Part shown: positions 12,301 to 24,345 of the stretch, piece by piece
Layout: every line of letters begins with the position of its first letter
Numbering within the stretch: the stretch's first letter is position 1
Origin: Lactarius indigo
Lineage: Eukaryota > Basidiomycota > Agaricomycetes > Russulales > Russulaceae
DNA length: 64,000 bases
Assembly (NCBI GenBank): GCA_025766275.1
Contig: JAFKAC010000038.1
Coordinates: 186,001 to 250,000 of the forward strand
Direction: 5' to 3'
Program-made: the position numbers and the translations under genes
Notes under the pieces: model-generated
The model's input: the letters and a program-made list of their open reading frames with translations, nothing else
The model's database searches: none
What the model was told of the DNA's origin: nothing

Positions 12301-15106
12301 AATGCCGTGGCGCCTGGGGCAGGAAAATGTCAATTTAGTCTTCGGTAACAAGTTCGGAGGTACCTTGCCGTATCCAAGCATTGGGGTGGTAGAGAAAACC
12401 CAAATTTGCACTCATAAGTTCCCATATCCGCATCTTCTGGAAGAGTCCCAGTTCACACAAACTAGTCAATGCAGCCAACACTCGAGCAACCACACTTTCT
12501 TCGACATCTGGAAGCGAGCTCGATCATGAGTAGCAGACGAGAAAGCAACTGTGGTGCCAACCTGACAACGCTTGAATCATCAACGGCAATATGTACTCTT
12601 CCAGGCTCCTTCCACCAGTATACGCCGCCACGTCCACTATGGCATCGAAAAATGCATATCGAATAAGCCAGTCTCGGTCGTTGAGGTACGTGATCATGTG
12701 GCTTAGCAGGATATCGTTCGTACGCTGTCGTCCCAGGAAGATGCACATGGACGAAACATCACGCAGGACAGCGCGCTTTACGACACTGGATGGATCGACA
12801 AGTAACGTTGTAAGATGTTCTTGGATAGAATTCTGCAAGTCTTGCAGGGCAATGTCGTATGGAACCTGATTACGGTAAGGCCAAGAAATAAGAACCTCAC
12901 AATGAACGAGCTGACTTCGAACTGGGCCTCGTCGTATTCGACACCATCCGCGGCAACCTTGAATGTTCCATGCGCTTTAAGGGCCTGGCCCATTTCCAAA
13001 TACCGGACTGCTACATCCGCAAGGGGGACAATGCTTTGCGCGTATAAGGAACGCACAGATACTTCAGGATCATGGACTAGCGGGTGGATGTTTGGGATGA
13101 TATACTCGGGGAAAATAGATGCGTTAGCAGGCGCTATGACGTTTACAAGTGAGAGCTTGTGGACCGTTAGTTCCTTAGTGGCAGCTTTTATATGAAGGTA
13201 CTGACCACTTGCAAGAGCGTCCTGAGAGCGGCAGCGCGGACCACGGCCGTGTCGTCACGCAGGAGGTCAACAATGTATGGTACCAGCCGGTCAAGCTTCG
13301 CCTCGTCCGTCAGATGCATAGATAGGGCGAGAAATACGTCCAATGCTCGCAACTTGCTAGATGGCTGTGAACAATTCCGAACGTTGGTGCAGACAAGAGC
13401 AAGGATGATAAGGGCAGGTCCGTCTATCATAAGCCGTTAAACTCCGACACGGCGAAGATGACAAAGGTTACCTTCTGTTGCTGCACTGTATCTTGGCTTC
13501 TTGACTCGAAAGAGCTTGGAATCCCTGTTTGGTATGCACAATTCTACGGGAAGGATGTCCTGAGAGATGTCTAATCCTCAAAGTGTTCCCCAGTCGATTC
13601 AAAATAGTTAACCGACCTGGAGCGGCTTCCCTGAAGTCTCTGCGGGCCCATATTCGACTCGAACGTCCGTTACTGTGTCCTCGCCGCTATCTTCGACGAG
13701 GTATGGCTCCACACTTTCGTAGTCAGCCCAAATCTTCTCCAATTTGTGATCCGCGTCTCTGGGCACTGCAGCTTCGGGGCCTTTCGCATCGACCGTGGGT
13801 ACGGGTGTCGAGGCACCACCTTTCACTGTGGGAGCGGCAGTTGAGGTTGCTGGCGTCAAGATCTCTGGGGAGGTCGATGTGGTGGGTACAGGGGCTGAGA
13901 GAGTTGTCGCGGGTAGTTCGTTGATAGATGAAACGTAACCATGCAGGAAAGAATAGAAAACCTCCGGGAAAACGGTGCCGCGGACACTGTGGAGTAGCGT
14001 ATCGAAAGGAGGTCGCGCCGAAGGGTTGAGGGCAATCATATCCTTGATGAGGTCCTAATGAGAAGAAGTTAAAACATAACAAACTTCATGTTTCTATTTG
14101 TGACTCACGCGAACGCCGACATCTTCAACCGAGGCAAGAAGACCGTCGGTATTCAGCTCCCCTTCACGATACTTGAAGAGCTGACTGAGTGTGAACAGGG
14201 GCGCACCCTCCCTAAAAAGCTCTGCAATTACGCATCCGGCGCTAAAGACATCCATAGCCTCCGTCACCCGGGTTTCTTTATTCTCCCGGTCAGCATCCCC
14301 AAGTGGCGATACACCATCTAGACGGGCACCCGATGCGAAGAAACGCTCCGGAGCAATGTAACACGAACGTCGGCCCGAAGTGTCAAAATAGAAGGCAAAG
14401 TCGGATGGATCATCCAGCGGAAGGTAAGTAGGCTTATGCGACGCGAAGTCGGTAAGATAAACCCAGTTCCAAGATGTAACTAGGATATTCTCCGACTTGA
14501 CGTCGCCATGAGCAATTTTGTGAGCACGAGCATCTCGTAGAGCATTCAGCAGCTGGAACGCTATCCACTTCTTCTCTATTGTACTCAAAAAAGGGCGGGT
14601 GCTGTGGAATAGAAGCCGGAGTTGTGGACATGCCCAGAATTAAGTTGCACCACTCACCTTATACGGTCGTAAAGATTACTTGCGACCCATTGACGGATAA
14701 GATATCCGGCCTTATCAGAGTCTATGAACGTCTGGTAGCTGTATACGTTAGGAATGTCGAGCAAGGCTTCTCGCTCAACTAGCTCAACCGTCAATCAAAC
14801 ACCAGCGTGCCACACGGACATGTCACCCACCTTTGAGCCTCCTCTGATACATCTGTAAACTAGCCCCTAAGTCTGGTTTGATGTATATTTTCACGACTAC
14901 GAGGCCGTTTCGGTGTCGACAACGGACAGCTTTCAAGAACCGCGAGGTCCCAAGACTTAAGTTACATCGTCACACAGCTCCATTTACCAGTTCACGGGAG
15001 CCACACACCTCTTTTCATAGACGGTTTCAGGGCCAAGCTCGTTAATAAACGAGTCTAATGTAGCAGCAGTTCGCGTAAGTGGGTACCCAGACTGGGTGTT
15101 GCCCAT
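9304..15106 (-). CDS. VPS15: VPS15 / PI3-kinase regulatory subunit 4
   Basis: VPS15 is the pseudokinase scaffold of the Vps34 PI3-kinase complexes in autophagy and endosomal sorting. The protein starts MGNTQSGYPLTRTAATLDSF; the Met-Gly-Asn start is the conserved N-myristoylation signal that anchors it to membranes. The kinase domain contains HGDVKSENILVTSWNW, then YLTDFASHKPTYLP with DFA in place of the canonical DFG, and SCYIAPERFF. HEAT-type helical repeats follow (roughly 12.2-13.5 kb), for example LVDPSSVVKRAVLRDVSSMC. A Ser/Pro-rich linker comes next (11.1-12.0 kb). The C-terminal WD40 propeller includes SSDDKTVKVWDTARLE, SGSADRKLTLWDIGKVE and GDRAGNVKVWRVDGTD, which end the protein. At 5.8 kb it is the largest gene here. 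All parts lie in the expected order and look intact. Confidence 0.95.
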
Positions 15107-15214
15107 GGCAGTGGCAAGGGAGAGTATGGAGAAAGCGCCGAATGCGGTAAAAGGATGTCAGAGCAGATCGATTTCCTTTCTGGACAATTTCCCGCCCAGC
15201 AACCCTATTCGTCC

Positions 15215-17067
15215 TTACCAATCCCCTTCCTCCTCGTCTTCGTCGTCCTCGTCAAAATCTCCAAGTCTACCACCAACCCATCGTACACCGGACACATGCT
15301 CATCGCCACACCCTACATTATCGCTATCATCCGACTCAGAAGAACCCTGAGAATCACTCTCCACCTCAGAACTAAATGATTGCTGGCTGCGAACGCGGCC
15401 AAATAAACGCATCGGTGGTCGGGCAAGTGATCCGTCACCCTCATCCTCGTCACTGGAGAGCGACGTCAAAATAGAACGACATGTCTTCCTTCAAAGAACT
15501 TACGACTTCTCGTGAGGACTACTCTTGTCGTCCCTGCACGCAATGGTAATTTAAAATGCTTCAAATGACTCGTTCAGAGTACCCACGTTTCGTTGTCATT
15601 TCTACGGGGGTAGTAATCAGAACCCTTGTGGCGTGCATAACCAAAAGCACCTACTCATCGTTATCACTGAGTACTTGTAACCGAGTCCTTCGGGTGTCAG
15701 AGCGTCGCTTCACAGTCTGAAGTTCATCAGTTTGGCAGACTTTATCGCATTTATCGGAAGGAAGGACCTGGGCATTTGCTGTACCATCCCGGCCTTGTCC
15801 CGAGGTCAATGGCGTTGTCTCGGTGACGGAATTGCTGTTATCGGACATAATCTCGATTGCTTCACTTGTTCCACATTCGGAACGTTCGTCGTCTATGAAG
15901 CTGGCTTCATACGACCCATCCTCTGACCCGTCTACGCGAGTGGCACGTGGCCAACCCATGATATGTTCCATCGCAGGCAATAATACTCCATATTGCATGG
16001 TGTTCTTCGGGTGGTGCTTCGTCGTCGGATAGATCGACATTGTGGCCATCGTAATGACGACCGCAGTGTGAACACGAGCGACCCCAGATTTCGTGCATGC
16101 AATCGAGACAACGGTATACTTGGTCCTCTGCATCAAACATACCAAAAGCATCGGGCGAACCCCCAGTGGGAGACAGTCCTGTACGCAAAGGCAGAGGGGG
16201 GAAGACGTTGGCCCAGGGATCGCGCGATGGGAGTTCTGGGTCAGCAGGCTCTCCAGATGCTGCCTCGTTCGGGTCAACTTCCGCTGGCGGTGGAAAGTCT
16301 AGAGCGAGCCCGCTCTTGACAACAACAGCCACCATGTCCTTGATATTCCACGCTTCTATAGGACGTCCACGCACCACGGCACGGCACTGGGGGCATGTTT
16401 TCTTGCGGAAAACGTGGTCGCCTTCGAGTTCATCGGGTTGTCGATCAGCATTGAACCAATTAATAAGACAGCTGTAACAAGAGACGTGACCGCACGGGGT
16501 AAGGGCAAAGGGTTTGTGAAGTAAATCGAGACAGATCTGGCAGACCAGAGAAGAGAGAAGAGAGGTGAAAAGTGCTTCATGGTCGGGCAGTGACTGTAAA
16601 TAGTTTGTGCGCCACTCAAGACAAATAGAGAGGGTAAGCAGACCGCTCACTTGTTGGGGCGCGCCACGACACTCCGGCTGACCGGTGTCGTGACACAAAG
16701 GTGGCGGTGATGCAACAGGAGGTGAACGATCAGGCAGAGGAATGGGTGGCAAATCACCGGACACAAAATTAGGGTTCGAGGAGCCAGCAGAGCCCATCTG
16801 TGTTGAGCTAGACGCAGTAGGGAACGAAATTTGAGACGAAGAATAATCCTTTTGCGTAAGACCTGACGACATTTCTACATCGCGCGTGATGGGTTGTTTC
16901 TTCTTTCTTTTTTTCCTCTTTTTGTCCTTGTCCGAATTATTTCGACTGGGTTCCGCTTTGTGTTTCTTGGTACTTGGCGTAAAGGCACCAGGAGAGGACG
17001 TGCGTTTCTGAGAAGACGCGGGATCAGAGGGAGTAACAGGTCGAGTCGGGGTAGGACATCTTTCCAT
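15215..17067 (-). CDS. RING-finger E3 ubiquitin ligase
   Basis: The N-terminal third is Ser/Pro/Lys-rich and contains a likely nuclear localisation cluster (DKDKKRKKRKKKQP). A C3HC4 RING follows: CQICLDLLHKPFALTPCGHV, SCYSCLINWF, then TCPQCRAVV. A second cysteine pair set (YRCLDCMHEIWGRSCSHCG) could form another zinc site. An intron of 55 nt near 15.94-16.0 kb joins HHAIWN to GSEDGSYEASF. Two more introns lead to a strongly acidic C-terminus (DDEDEEEGDW) with a stop at 15215. The frame is consistent across all of them. The arrangement resembles fungal nuclear RING ligases of the Psh1 type, which control histone variants, but that link is an inference. Substrate unknown. It is divergent from the sugar transporter, 122 bp apart. 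Confidence 0.82.
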
Positions 17068-17189
17068 GGGTCGCTTACGGTAACGCGTTGGTGGGTCGCC
17101 GCTCCTTTAATTGAACCAAATTCACGTGACCGGAACCAAGATTCATTGTCACACACGCTCTCATCTTCACCTTCAATTCACACATCGGG

Positions 17190-18636
17190 ATGTCTCTCCA
17201 CCTCCCTCTCCACGCCACCGTCACACCCTCCTTTCATCGCCCAGGGGCGCCCCGCTTCACGCGTGGCGTTCTGTCCCGTATCTCAAAGATCGATACTTTC
17301 CCGAGTAATTCACCCCCAGCCGATCTGTCTCATGTCGCGTCAATCTCCAAGTCCTCCTCCCAAACAACACACGACATTCTTCCCCTCCCCGCTCTCTCTG
17401 TCCCATCCCGTCCATACCTATGCACCAATCCTACCTTGGCGTTCTTAGAGGAATCGCGCCATTACATTTCTGTTATATTTCGCTCAGCTCGTGCTGGTGT
17501 CGCTGACATTGCTAGCTACCAAGCATTTTGGCTTGGCTCCTACTTCGTCTTGAACCTCGTGCTCACCTTGTATAACAAGATCCTTTTGGTCTCGTTCCCA
17601 TATCCCTATACTCTCACCGCCGTACATGCAATCTTCGGACTTATCGGTGGTACTTGTCTTCGGTTGCAAAACGTCTATCAACCAAAGTCCCTCTGGGGTT
17701 CAGACTATATCCTCCTACTCGCGTTCAGTTTACTGTACTCCATCAACATCGCTGTTAGCAATGCATCTTTGGACCTTGTCACCGTACCAGTAAGGCACCT
17801 AGCATCTTGCGTATCCACCCAACGCTTAAGCGTACATAAGTTTCACCAGGTGGTACGCGCTACAACACCATTTTTTACTACTGTTTTATCATGGCAACTT
17901 GTCAACGCACGTTTCAACCGATATCAACTTTCTTCTATGTTTCTTGTCATCCTTGGCGTTTGTCTCGCTACCTATGGAGACTACTACTTCACGGCTTGGG
18001 GTCTCATCCTTACACTCTTTGGCACTGTCTTGGCTTCTCTCAAAACGTTGGCGACACACGAAATCCAGACGACGTCGATCGTCGCTCGGCCTATCAAAGC
18101 ACACCGCTGGTTATATTGCTTTCGTACGCCGTTCGGAGCTGCTACTGTATCCCTGGCACCTCTGCCTCGGTTTCGCCGACACCACCTCCAATTGCACCCC
18201 CTTGACCTCCTCACACGCCTCTCTCGACTTGCAGCCGTGCAGTGTGTTATCTATGCCTACTTCTTTGGAGAGATGGACGATGTACGACAGTGGTCTTCGA
18301 GGTCTAATGCAGTGCAGCAAATCGTTCTCCTCTCTGGCAATGGTATCATCGCTTGTGCTCTGAACATCGTCAGCTTTGAAGCTAATCGAAGGTCGGGAGC
18401 CCTTGCCATGGGTGTTGCAGGTCATTCTTTGTTATCAACTACCTCATACGTTGCCGTACTAAACTATACTCCGGTTAGCTAACGTGAAGCAGGCTCTCAC
18501 TGTTATCTGTGCGGTTTGGTTCTTCCGTCTCACCATCACCCCTTTGAACGCGCTTGGCATTGCACTTACGCTTCTGGGTGGTGGCTGGTACACAGTTGTT
18601 GAATGCAATACAAAGTACGGCTCCCTTCGCAACTGA
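17190..18636 (+). CDS. TPT/DMT-family nucleotide-sugar or triose-phosphate transporter
   Basis: This is a multi-span transporter of the triose-phosphate translocator family (drug/metabolite superfamily), probably in the Golgi or ER. A poorly conserved cytosolic N-terminus leads to FVLNLVLTLYNKILLVSFPY, then PYTLTAVHAIFGLIGGTCLR, RATTPFFTTVLSWQLV, LDLLTRLSRLAAVQCVIYAY, and after a 59-nt intron VAANVKQALTVICAVWFF and TPLNALGIALTLLGGGWY. The stop is TGA 18634-18636. These match the family's paired repeats and the conserved K-I and N-A-L-G-I motifs. The part between LKTLATHEIQT and LQLHPLDLLTRL is about 40 residues longer than relatives normally have. Either it is an undetected intron or a true insertion; the frame stays open. 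The substrate cannot be read from the sequence. Confidence 0.85.
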
Positions 18637-18873
18637 ACTTTTGGTCAAGTACGTACATCTGGCCTTATACGCAACGGAACAATAATGGAAGAGGATCTGA
18701 CAAATGGACACCACTCTTCGTACTACAACTTTTGGTCTAGGTTCACTTCGTCGATTTATCGCTTACCTTTGTTAAATTCCCAATCTAAGTACCACCGCAT
18801 GAACGGTTATTATACAAGGCATGAGAAGGACAACTCCTTTCGAAGTTAACGTTGCGCGTGTCACACACCTTTC

Positions 18874-20931
18874 TCACAATCTTGTGCACGGATGGCCAAT
18901 TTCAAGTGACTTGCGAAATGGCCGTGTCTTTTTCAAAGGCCACACGAACCTAAGGGGTGCTGAGTTAGTGTCTAGGCGAGGAATTGGCAATGTCATGTGT
19001 ACCTCCGAATAGAATTGGTCATCTTGGATGACTCTCAGGCCGGTCAAGGCAAGTGCCTTGCACACCTCTAGGCAAGCCTGGTGTGCTTCGGGCGTAGCTG
19101 CTGCAGAGGTAAACGCAGGAGTATGATTTCCCCCGTTTGGTTCTGTAGGGATGGCTACAAGTGTGAGAGGTATTCAGTTTCGGTTCTCGAACCGGAAAGA
19201 ACGGCATACAAAATCCGGGGTGGATCGACGGTAGCGCTGCAGGAGGCTGAACATCTGCAGTACGCGCGATCAGAGAGACCTCGTACCATATGTTACGTTG
19301 CCCTAAATCAATACTTAGCCGTGAATAAACGTAGCCCTGAGTGTGGATCTTACGAAGTCAGTTGATGCACTGCTAATACCCCATTCGTGATCTACTGGCC
19401 CGGTTTTACTTCTAAATATCCGCGAAAAGGTCTCGCCTAATTTTGCGAGTATGTGTGCCTTAGTGACCGATGAAGGGATGTACCAGAAGGGTGTACTCAA
19501 CCCAGCGCTTTGTTTTGCCGCAGATCATACGCGGGAGTTTCCATGCCAGAAACCTCAACGCTGCATCCTGTGGCTAGTGCAGAAGCTCTTCCAGCGCAAT
19601 TTAGACGCTCCGACTGAGATAACTGCGGCATCAGACTCACTGGAAGCACGCACGCACGCGCGGATCTAGCTCATTGACTTCCGCGACGGTCGGAGCACGA
19701 ACATACCAGCTGTGCGTTGTCAGGGGAGCAACCAGAAATGAGAGTGTACAGGCCGCACAGCATTTTCGCATTGTCCGGTATGACTGGAACCCAGCAATGA
19801 CATCGGTACACGCAAATAAATAAGGTAGGAAGCACTCACTGTTTGCCGCCCAATCTTTTCCCTCAAAAACACCGTGGATCCGATGAGAAGGCTTCACCTG
19901 CTGTCGGAGTAAAGCTACGTTCGTATATGCAGCGACAGCTGCATCTAGCGCATTCTGGCCTTGCCACGGAGAGAGCGCAGCATGTGCTCTGCGTTAGTTG
20001 AGACAGTGTCTGTGAAAAAAAGCATCGCACCACGTACGTATGACCACGATATTCCACAGACAGACGCTGTAGAGACAACGAGCTACTAAGACTTGCACCG
20101 TGCTCAGGACCAGGAGCAGGATGACACCTGAACGAAGTACCATGAGCTGCGGATGCGCGTAGGTTGGATGTTGCCGCACATCAAACATGCGTGCATCTCC
20201 TTGTATGCACCGTTTTCAAGCAGCATAACCTTTCCCTGCCCCCCTTCCTCGGCTGTTATTTTTTTTCGTCTTTAGTGTCACACACGTGTCATAGGCCGTG
20301 TAAAGAATGCACACCAGGAGTTCCCAACAAAATGACTTTCCCAGGAATGTCATACTGAATGAGAGCTGCTTTGACAGCAATTGCGACGGCAACTCCTGCT
20401 ACGGCGATGAGATTGTGACCACAGCCATGGCCAATACCGGGTAGGGCATCCATCTCGGAATTCACTCCGAGGACACGCCCTCCATTCCCATGGGAGAAGG
20501 TTGCGACCCAAGCGGTGTCAAGATGATAATGCTTTTTCACGTCCCATCCCTTTTTCTCCATGAATGTGGTCAGGGTATCATGGGCATAACTACGGCCATT
20601 GTAATATCATCAATAGCTCGTACAGTTACGCTGTTCATGAAGAAACGTACGTTTCTTGGAACTTGAGCTCTGGGTGGCCTGACATAGCACTTGATTGAGC
20701 AGAATCATCCCCAGCTTACTGGATGGACAACGTACCGTGTATGTCGAGGCTAAGGAGACGAAGCTCATGGTCAATATTCGAGATCGTTTCCGAGATCGTC
20801 TTGTAGATATCTGGCCGGTAGACGTCAAGGGAGGCGTCATACACATCTACAGTGCATGCATGACGATCTGCAGACACATTCTCCGCCCACCAAAATTGAG
20901 CGTGACCTTTAGTCCCAGCTTCAGCGGGCAT
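18874..20931 (-). CDS. M20 family metallopeptidase (PM20D2-like)
   Basis: This is a zinc aminoacylase/carboxypeptidase-type hydrolase. Many short exons splice in frame. The N-terminus includes YRPDIYKTISETI and HELRLLSLDIH, then HPELKFQETYAHDTLTTFME. The core includes VLGVNSEMDALPGIGHGCGH, with the metal-site Asp and His/Cys residues, then the dimerisation-lid part (AHAALSPWQGQNALDAAVAA), and RAPTVAEVNELDPRVRACF. Towards the end are SSASTDF, GNVTYA, LPSIHPGFCMP and EPNGGNHTPAFTSAA. The start at 20931 (MPAEAGTKGH) is the best in-frame ATG, but an upstream exon is possible. The end is also uncertain: reading through stops at 18874, and a splice after FYSE would stop near 18933. Relatives hydrolyse dipeptides of basic amino acids; the substrate here is unknown. 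It is divergent from the helicase. Confidence 0.85.
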
Positions 20932-21047
20932 GGCAATACAAAAGAGTTGATCGATGACCCAATATGCAAATGCAATGATGGTTTTTGGAGATCCTAACGT
21001 AATCAATAGGCCTCCGCGTCTGTTCGCGCCAACACTGATCTTGTCGC

Positions 21048-24000
21048 ATGTCTGCTTCGTCATTCATAGACAAGCACTTAGACCTCCTATCCGAAGAACG
21101 TGATGCAGAGATCGGGAGGACCTCACTTGTTTCGTCAAAATGCGGACCGAAGCTTTTAGAGCAGAAAGGGCTGGCATTGAATGGTTTGGGGGTAGCTAGC
21201 ATTGGTGTGGGTCTCGGGAATAAAACGTGAGTTCATATATCCTTTCATTCATGCAGCACGAACACACACAATTCTGAGAAGGGTAGGTTAATCGAACTGG
21301 AGCGTCCATCTGCATACCATACGGTCACCACTCTCCCTCCACATACATTTCGGTGCGAGTTCATTTAAGGTCTTTCCTTGTTATCAAGGTATCGATCATT
21401 TAGGCCGGGGGATCTCGCGTCCATCGAGGAGAATCATATTGTCTTCACTAGAAAATCCAGGAAATCTATCAAATCAACTGACGCATCAGGGCGGGACAAA
21501 ACAATGGCAGCGGTGGAAGGGGTTGTATACAAAGTATATCGATGGTCCGCCCTTGGTTGAACCAACTCACTAGCTTCTCAGGTATCGGACTCCCGTATTG
21601 TTATTGCCGTTGACCCTTCACATTCGGATCCCAGCGATTTCGAACTCCCTGAACGCTGTAGAGTCCTGAAGTTGGCTAATAGTATCACTTACGACAGGCA
21701 AGCCTCTTTTGTCATTTTTATCATAGCCGAGCCAAATAGGCGTGACAGAATGGAAGGCGCCTTAAGACAGTTGAAGGGTATGATTGGATCTCCAACGCTT
21801 TCTGAAGCGGTGATACGTCTCATCTCTCGGGAAGAATGACTACTTACACGTTTCGATGAGGGTGTACCTACGCGGTCTCGACTAATAGAGGTGCTCCTTG
21901 GCTTGGCAATGCCTTCGAGGGGTCCCATGATCCACAGCGTGACCTTTTTCGACAATTCTCTCAACGACAGCCAGAAGGCCGCTGTCAGGTTTGCACTTGA
22001 ATCAAATGAAGTAGCGTGTATCCACGGTCCTCCTGGTGAATATTTCTGATGCGACTGCGTGCGTTCTCGTCCTGATATATTTGCAGGTACTGGGAAAACG
22101 CATACGCTCATAGAAATTGTTAGGCAACTCACCTCAATTTCACCGGTCAACCCAACGGCACTGCGCCTGCTTATCTGTGGCGCATCGAATTTATCAGTCG
22201 ATAATATCCTGGAACGGCTTCTGGCACTGCCTGCTCCTTCTCAAGGACAGAGGCTTAGAGTTACCCGCATAGGACACCCTGCGCGTGTCATAGCTCATGA
22301 GGGTGCTTTGAATGCTACTTTGGAAACACAAGCAGACAGGTCGGATCAGGTTCGCAGTCTTCGTACTTCGTGCGAAATGCGCTTCACATATCCCTACTAG
22401 GCCGCTTTGGTCAGAGACGTGAAGGCTGAACTGGAGACTACATTGAACGTCCTTTCTGGGAGAGGTAAGGGCCTAAAAATGCCCCGTGGTCCAGAGCGAA
22501 AAAAGATGTGGGAGGAAGTACGTGAATTAAGGAAAGAGTGGGCGCCAATCTATAAGTCTTTTTGACACTTTTATCCTTACGAGTATTGCCGATGACAAGA
22601 TTCCGACGGAGAGAACGCGGTATTGTAAGCGCAGTCCTTCAAGGGTCCCAGGTAAGCGGCAGCTCGTTCGTCGAACGTCTTCGCTTATTTTTCGACGCAG
22701 GTAGTACTATCTACTTGTCATTCTTCGGGAGGGCACCAACTCCGTAACCAAGAGTTCGATGTGGTTATTATCGACGAAGCAACTCAGGCACTTGAAGCTG
22801 TGGGGCACATTTTCGAATTGTCTGGCGGACAGCTTTAACACGTGTTCCAGGTCTGCTGGGTCCCCATATTCAAGGCAAAGAAGCTCATTCTCGCGGGAGA
22901 TCCAAAACAACTTCCTCCAACTGTTCTTTCTTTGAGAGGAAATGTTTCTCTGGATCAACACCCTCCAGCGTCGAAGGTAGATACACCTTCCAGCGCTTCG
23001 GGAAATGATGACTCTCTCCCACAATCCGATGAAGGTCCTGGCGCTGATGACAGCAAAAACTTGCCAGCCCCGGAAACTCGTCAGGCACTGTGATAAATGG
23101 TGCTCGAGCATCTGGATCGGAGAGGGCCCAAGGCTTCTGTTACCGCGGCCTTACTCTGCCTCGCACACTGGAGTTGACCATGTTCGAGAGGCTGGAGATA
23201 ATGTATGGTCCCGCAATCAAGAAGATGTTGACGGTTCAATACCGGTACGTGGATGTGCCCACTACCAGAACAACCTTCGTAATCGCGATTGGTCAGGATG
23301 CACACAAAGATCGCCGAATTCCCCTCGAAGACCATGTATGGTTCTATGCTCACCACCCACTCCTCGGTTGCTACCCATCTCCTTCGTCACTTACCAAATG
23401 TTGTGGTATCCTCAGAAGAGGACGCTCAAGAAATTCTTGGGACACCTGTGGTCTTTTTTGACACCGCAGGTTGCGAGTATTTCGAACGGTTGGAAGGTGA
23501 TACTGACGAAGGTAGCCGGTGTAATGAAAACGAGGCAACCATTGTTAAGCAATGGGTGGCAAATCTGGTGTGGTATTTCGCTAGTGTCTGCTCCATTACT
23601 TTAGGCATTGATCACGCATGGCAAACCAGGTCGCGATGGGGGTCGATCCGTCTCAAATCGCAATAATCACACCGTGAGTCCGGTCAACTTTGGCTTGGTA
23701 TTGCTATCGATGCCGTGCACAGGTATCAAGCCCAAGTTTCACTCTTGACTTCCCTCCTTCGCTCGACTATCGGTCCCGAGCTCGAGATAGGTACAGGTGG
23801 ATGGAATGCAAGGGCGCGAGAAAGAGGCCGTGATCATAAGTTTGGTTAGAAGTAACGACAAGGTAGCCCGATACTTTCTTACCTTGCTCTGACTAACCAT
23901 ATCTACAAGCGTGAGGTGGGGTTTCTCAAAGAGGAGCGTCGGCTGAATGGTACGAAAAGTTCGGTTGCGTTGACCACTAGCTTACTTTCCACCTTATCAT

Positions 24001-24191
24001 TAGTGGCCATGACACGAGCACGACGACATTTGGTGATTACGAGTTTAAATCCCAAACACTGTTTTATTCTAAATTTAATTCAGTGCGTGGTTGGGGACTC
24101 GTCCACGGTACAACACGGCAGCAAATATTTGAAGGATTGGCTGATTTGGCTCGAAGAGAATGCGGATGTTCGCTACGCGGGACTGGACTAA
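21048..24191 (+). CDS. HCS1: SF1 helicase, IGHMBP2/SMUBP2 (Hcs1) type
   Basis: This is a UPF1-like 5'-3' DNA/RNA helicase. It starts MSASSFIDKHLDLLSEERDA, as in the SMUBP2 N-terminus. Domain 1B follows across several exons (ENHIVFTRKSRKSIKS, then ALRQLK). The helicase motifs are all present: SQKAAVRFALESNEVACIHG, Walker A GPPGTGKTHTLIEIVRQL, motif Ia region RLLICGASNLSVDNILERL, DEAT box FDVVIIDEATQALEAV, motif III AKKLILAGDPKQLPPTVLS, then LTVQYR, HSSVATHLLRHLPNVVV, PVVFFDTAGCEYFE, GREKEAVIISLVRS, and motif VI AMTRARRHLVITSLNP. The C-terminus ends YAGLD at 24191. There is no R3H or zinc finger, so it resembles yeast Hcs1 more than human IGHMBP2. One intron (21698-21739) appears to use a GC donor. 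It meets the ATPase gene tail to tail. Confidence 0.92.
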
Positions 24192-24345
24192 CCCTTGTCA
24201 AGACAGCAACACCGGGGAGAGTACTAGCGAGAAAGTATAGTATGCAGGCAGATGACTGGAATGTACAAGGCTCTCACTCGACCCGTGTTTTCGAGGGAGT
24301 TCAATAAGTTACATTGTGGGCGTGGCAAATGTGGCATGGCAAAAA

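Noticed and set aside
15973..16030. Apparent frameshift in the RING protein gene
   Set aside because: A 55-nt GT...AG intron joins the two frames exactly, so no break is needed.
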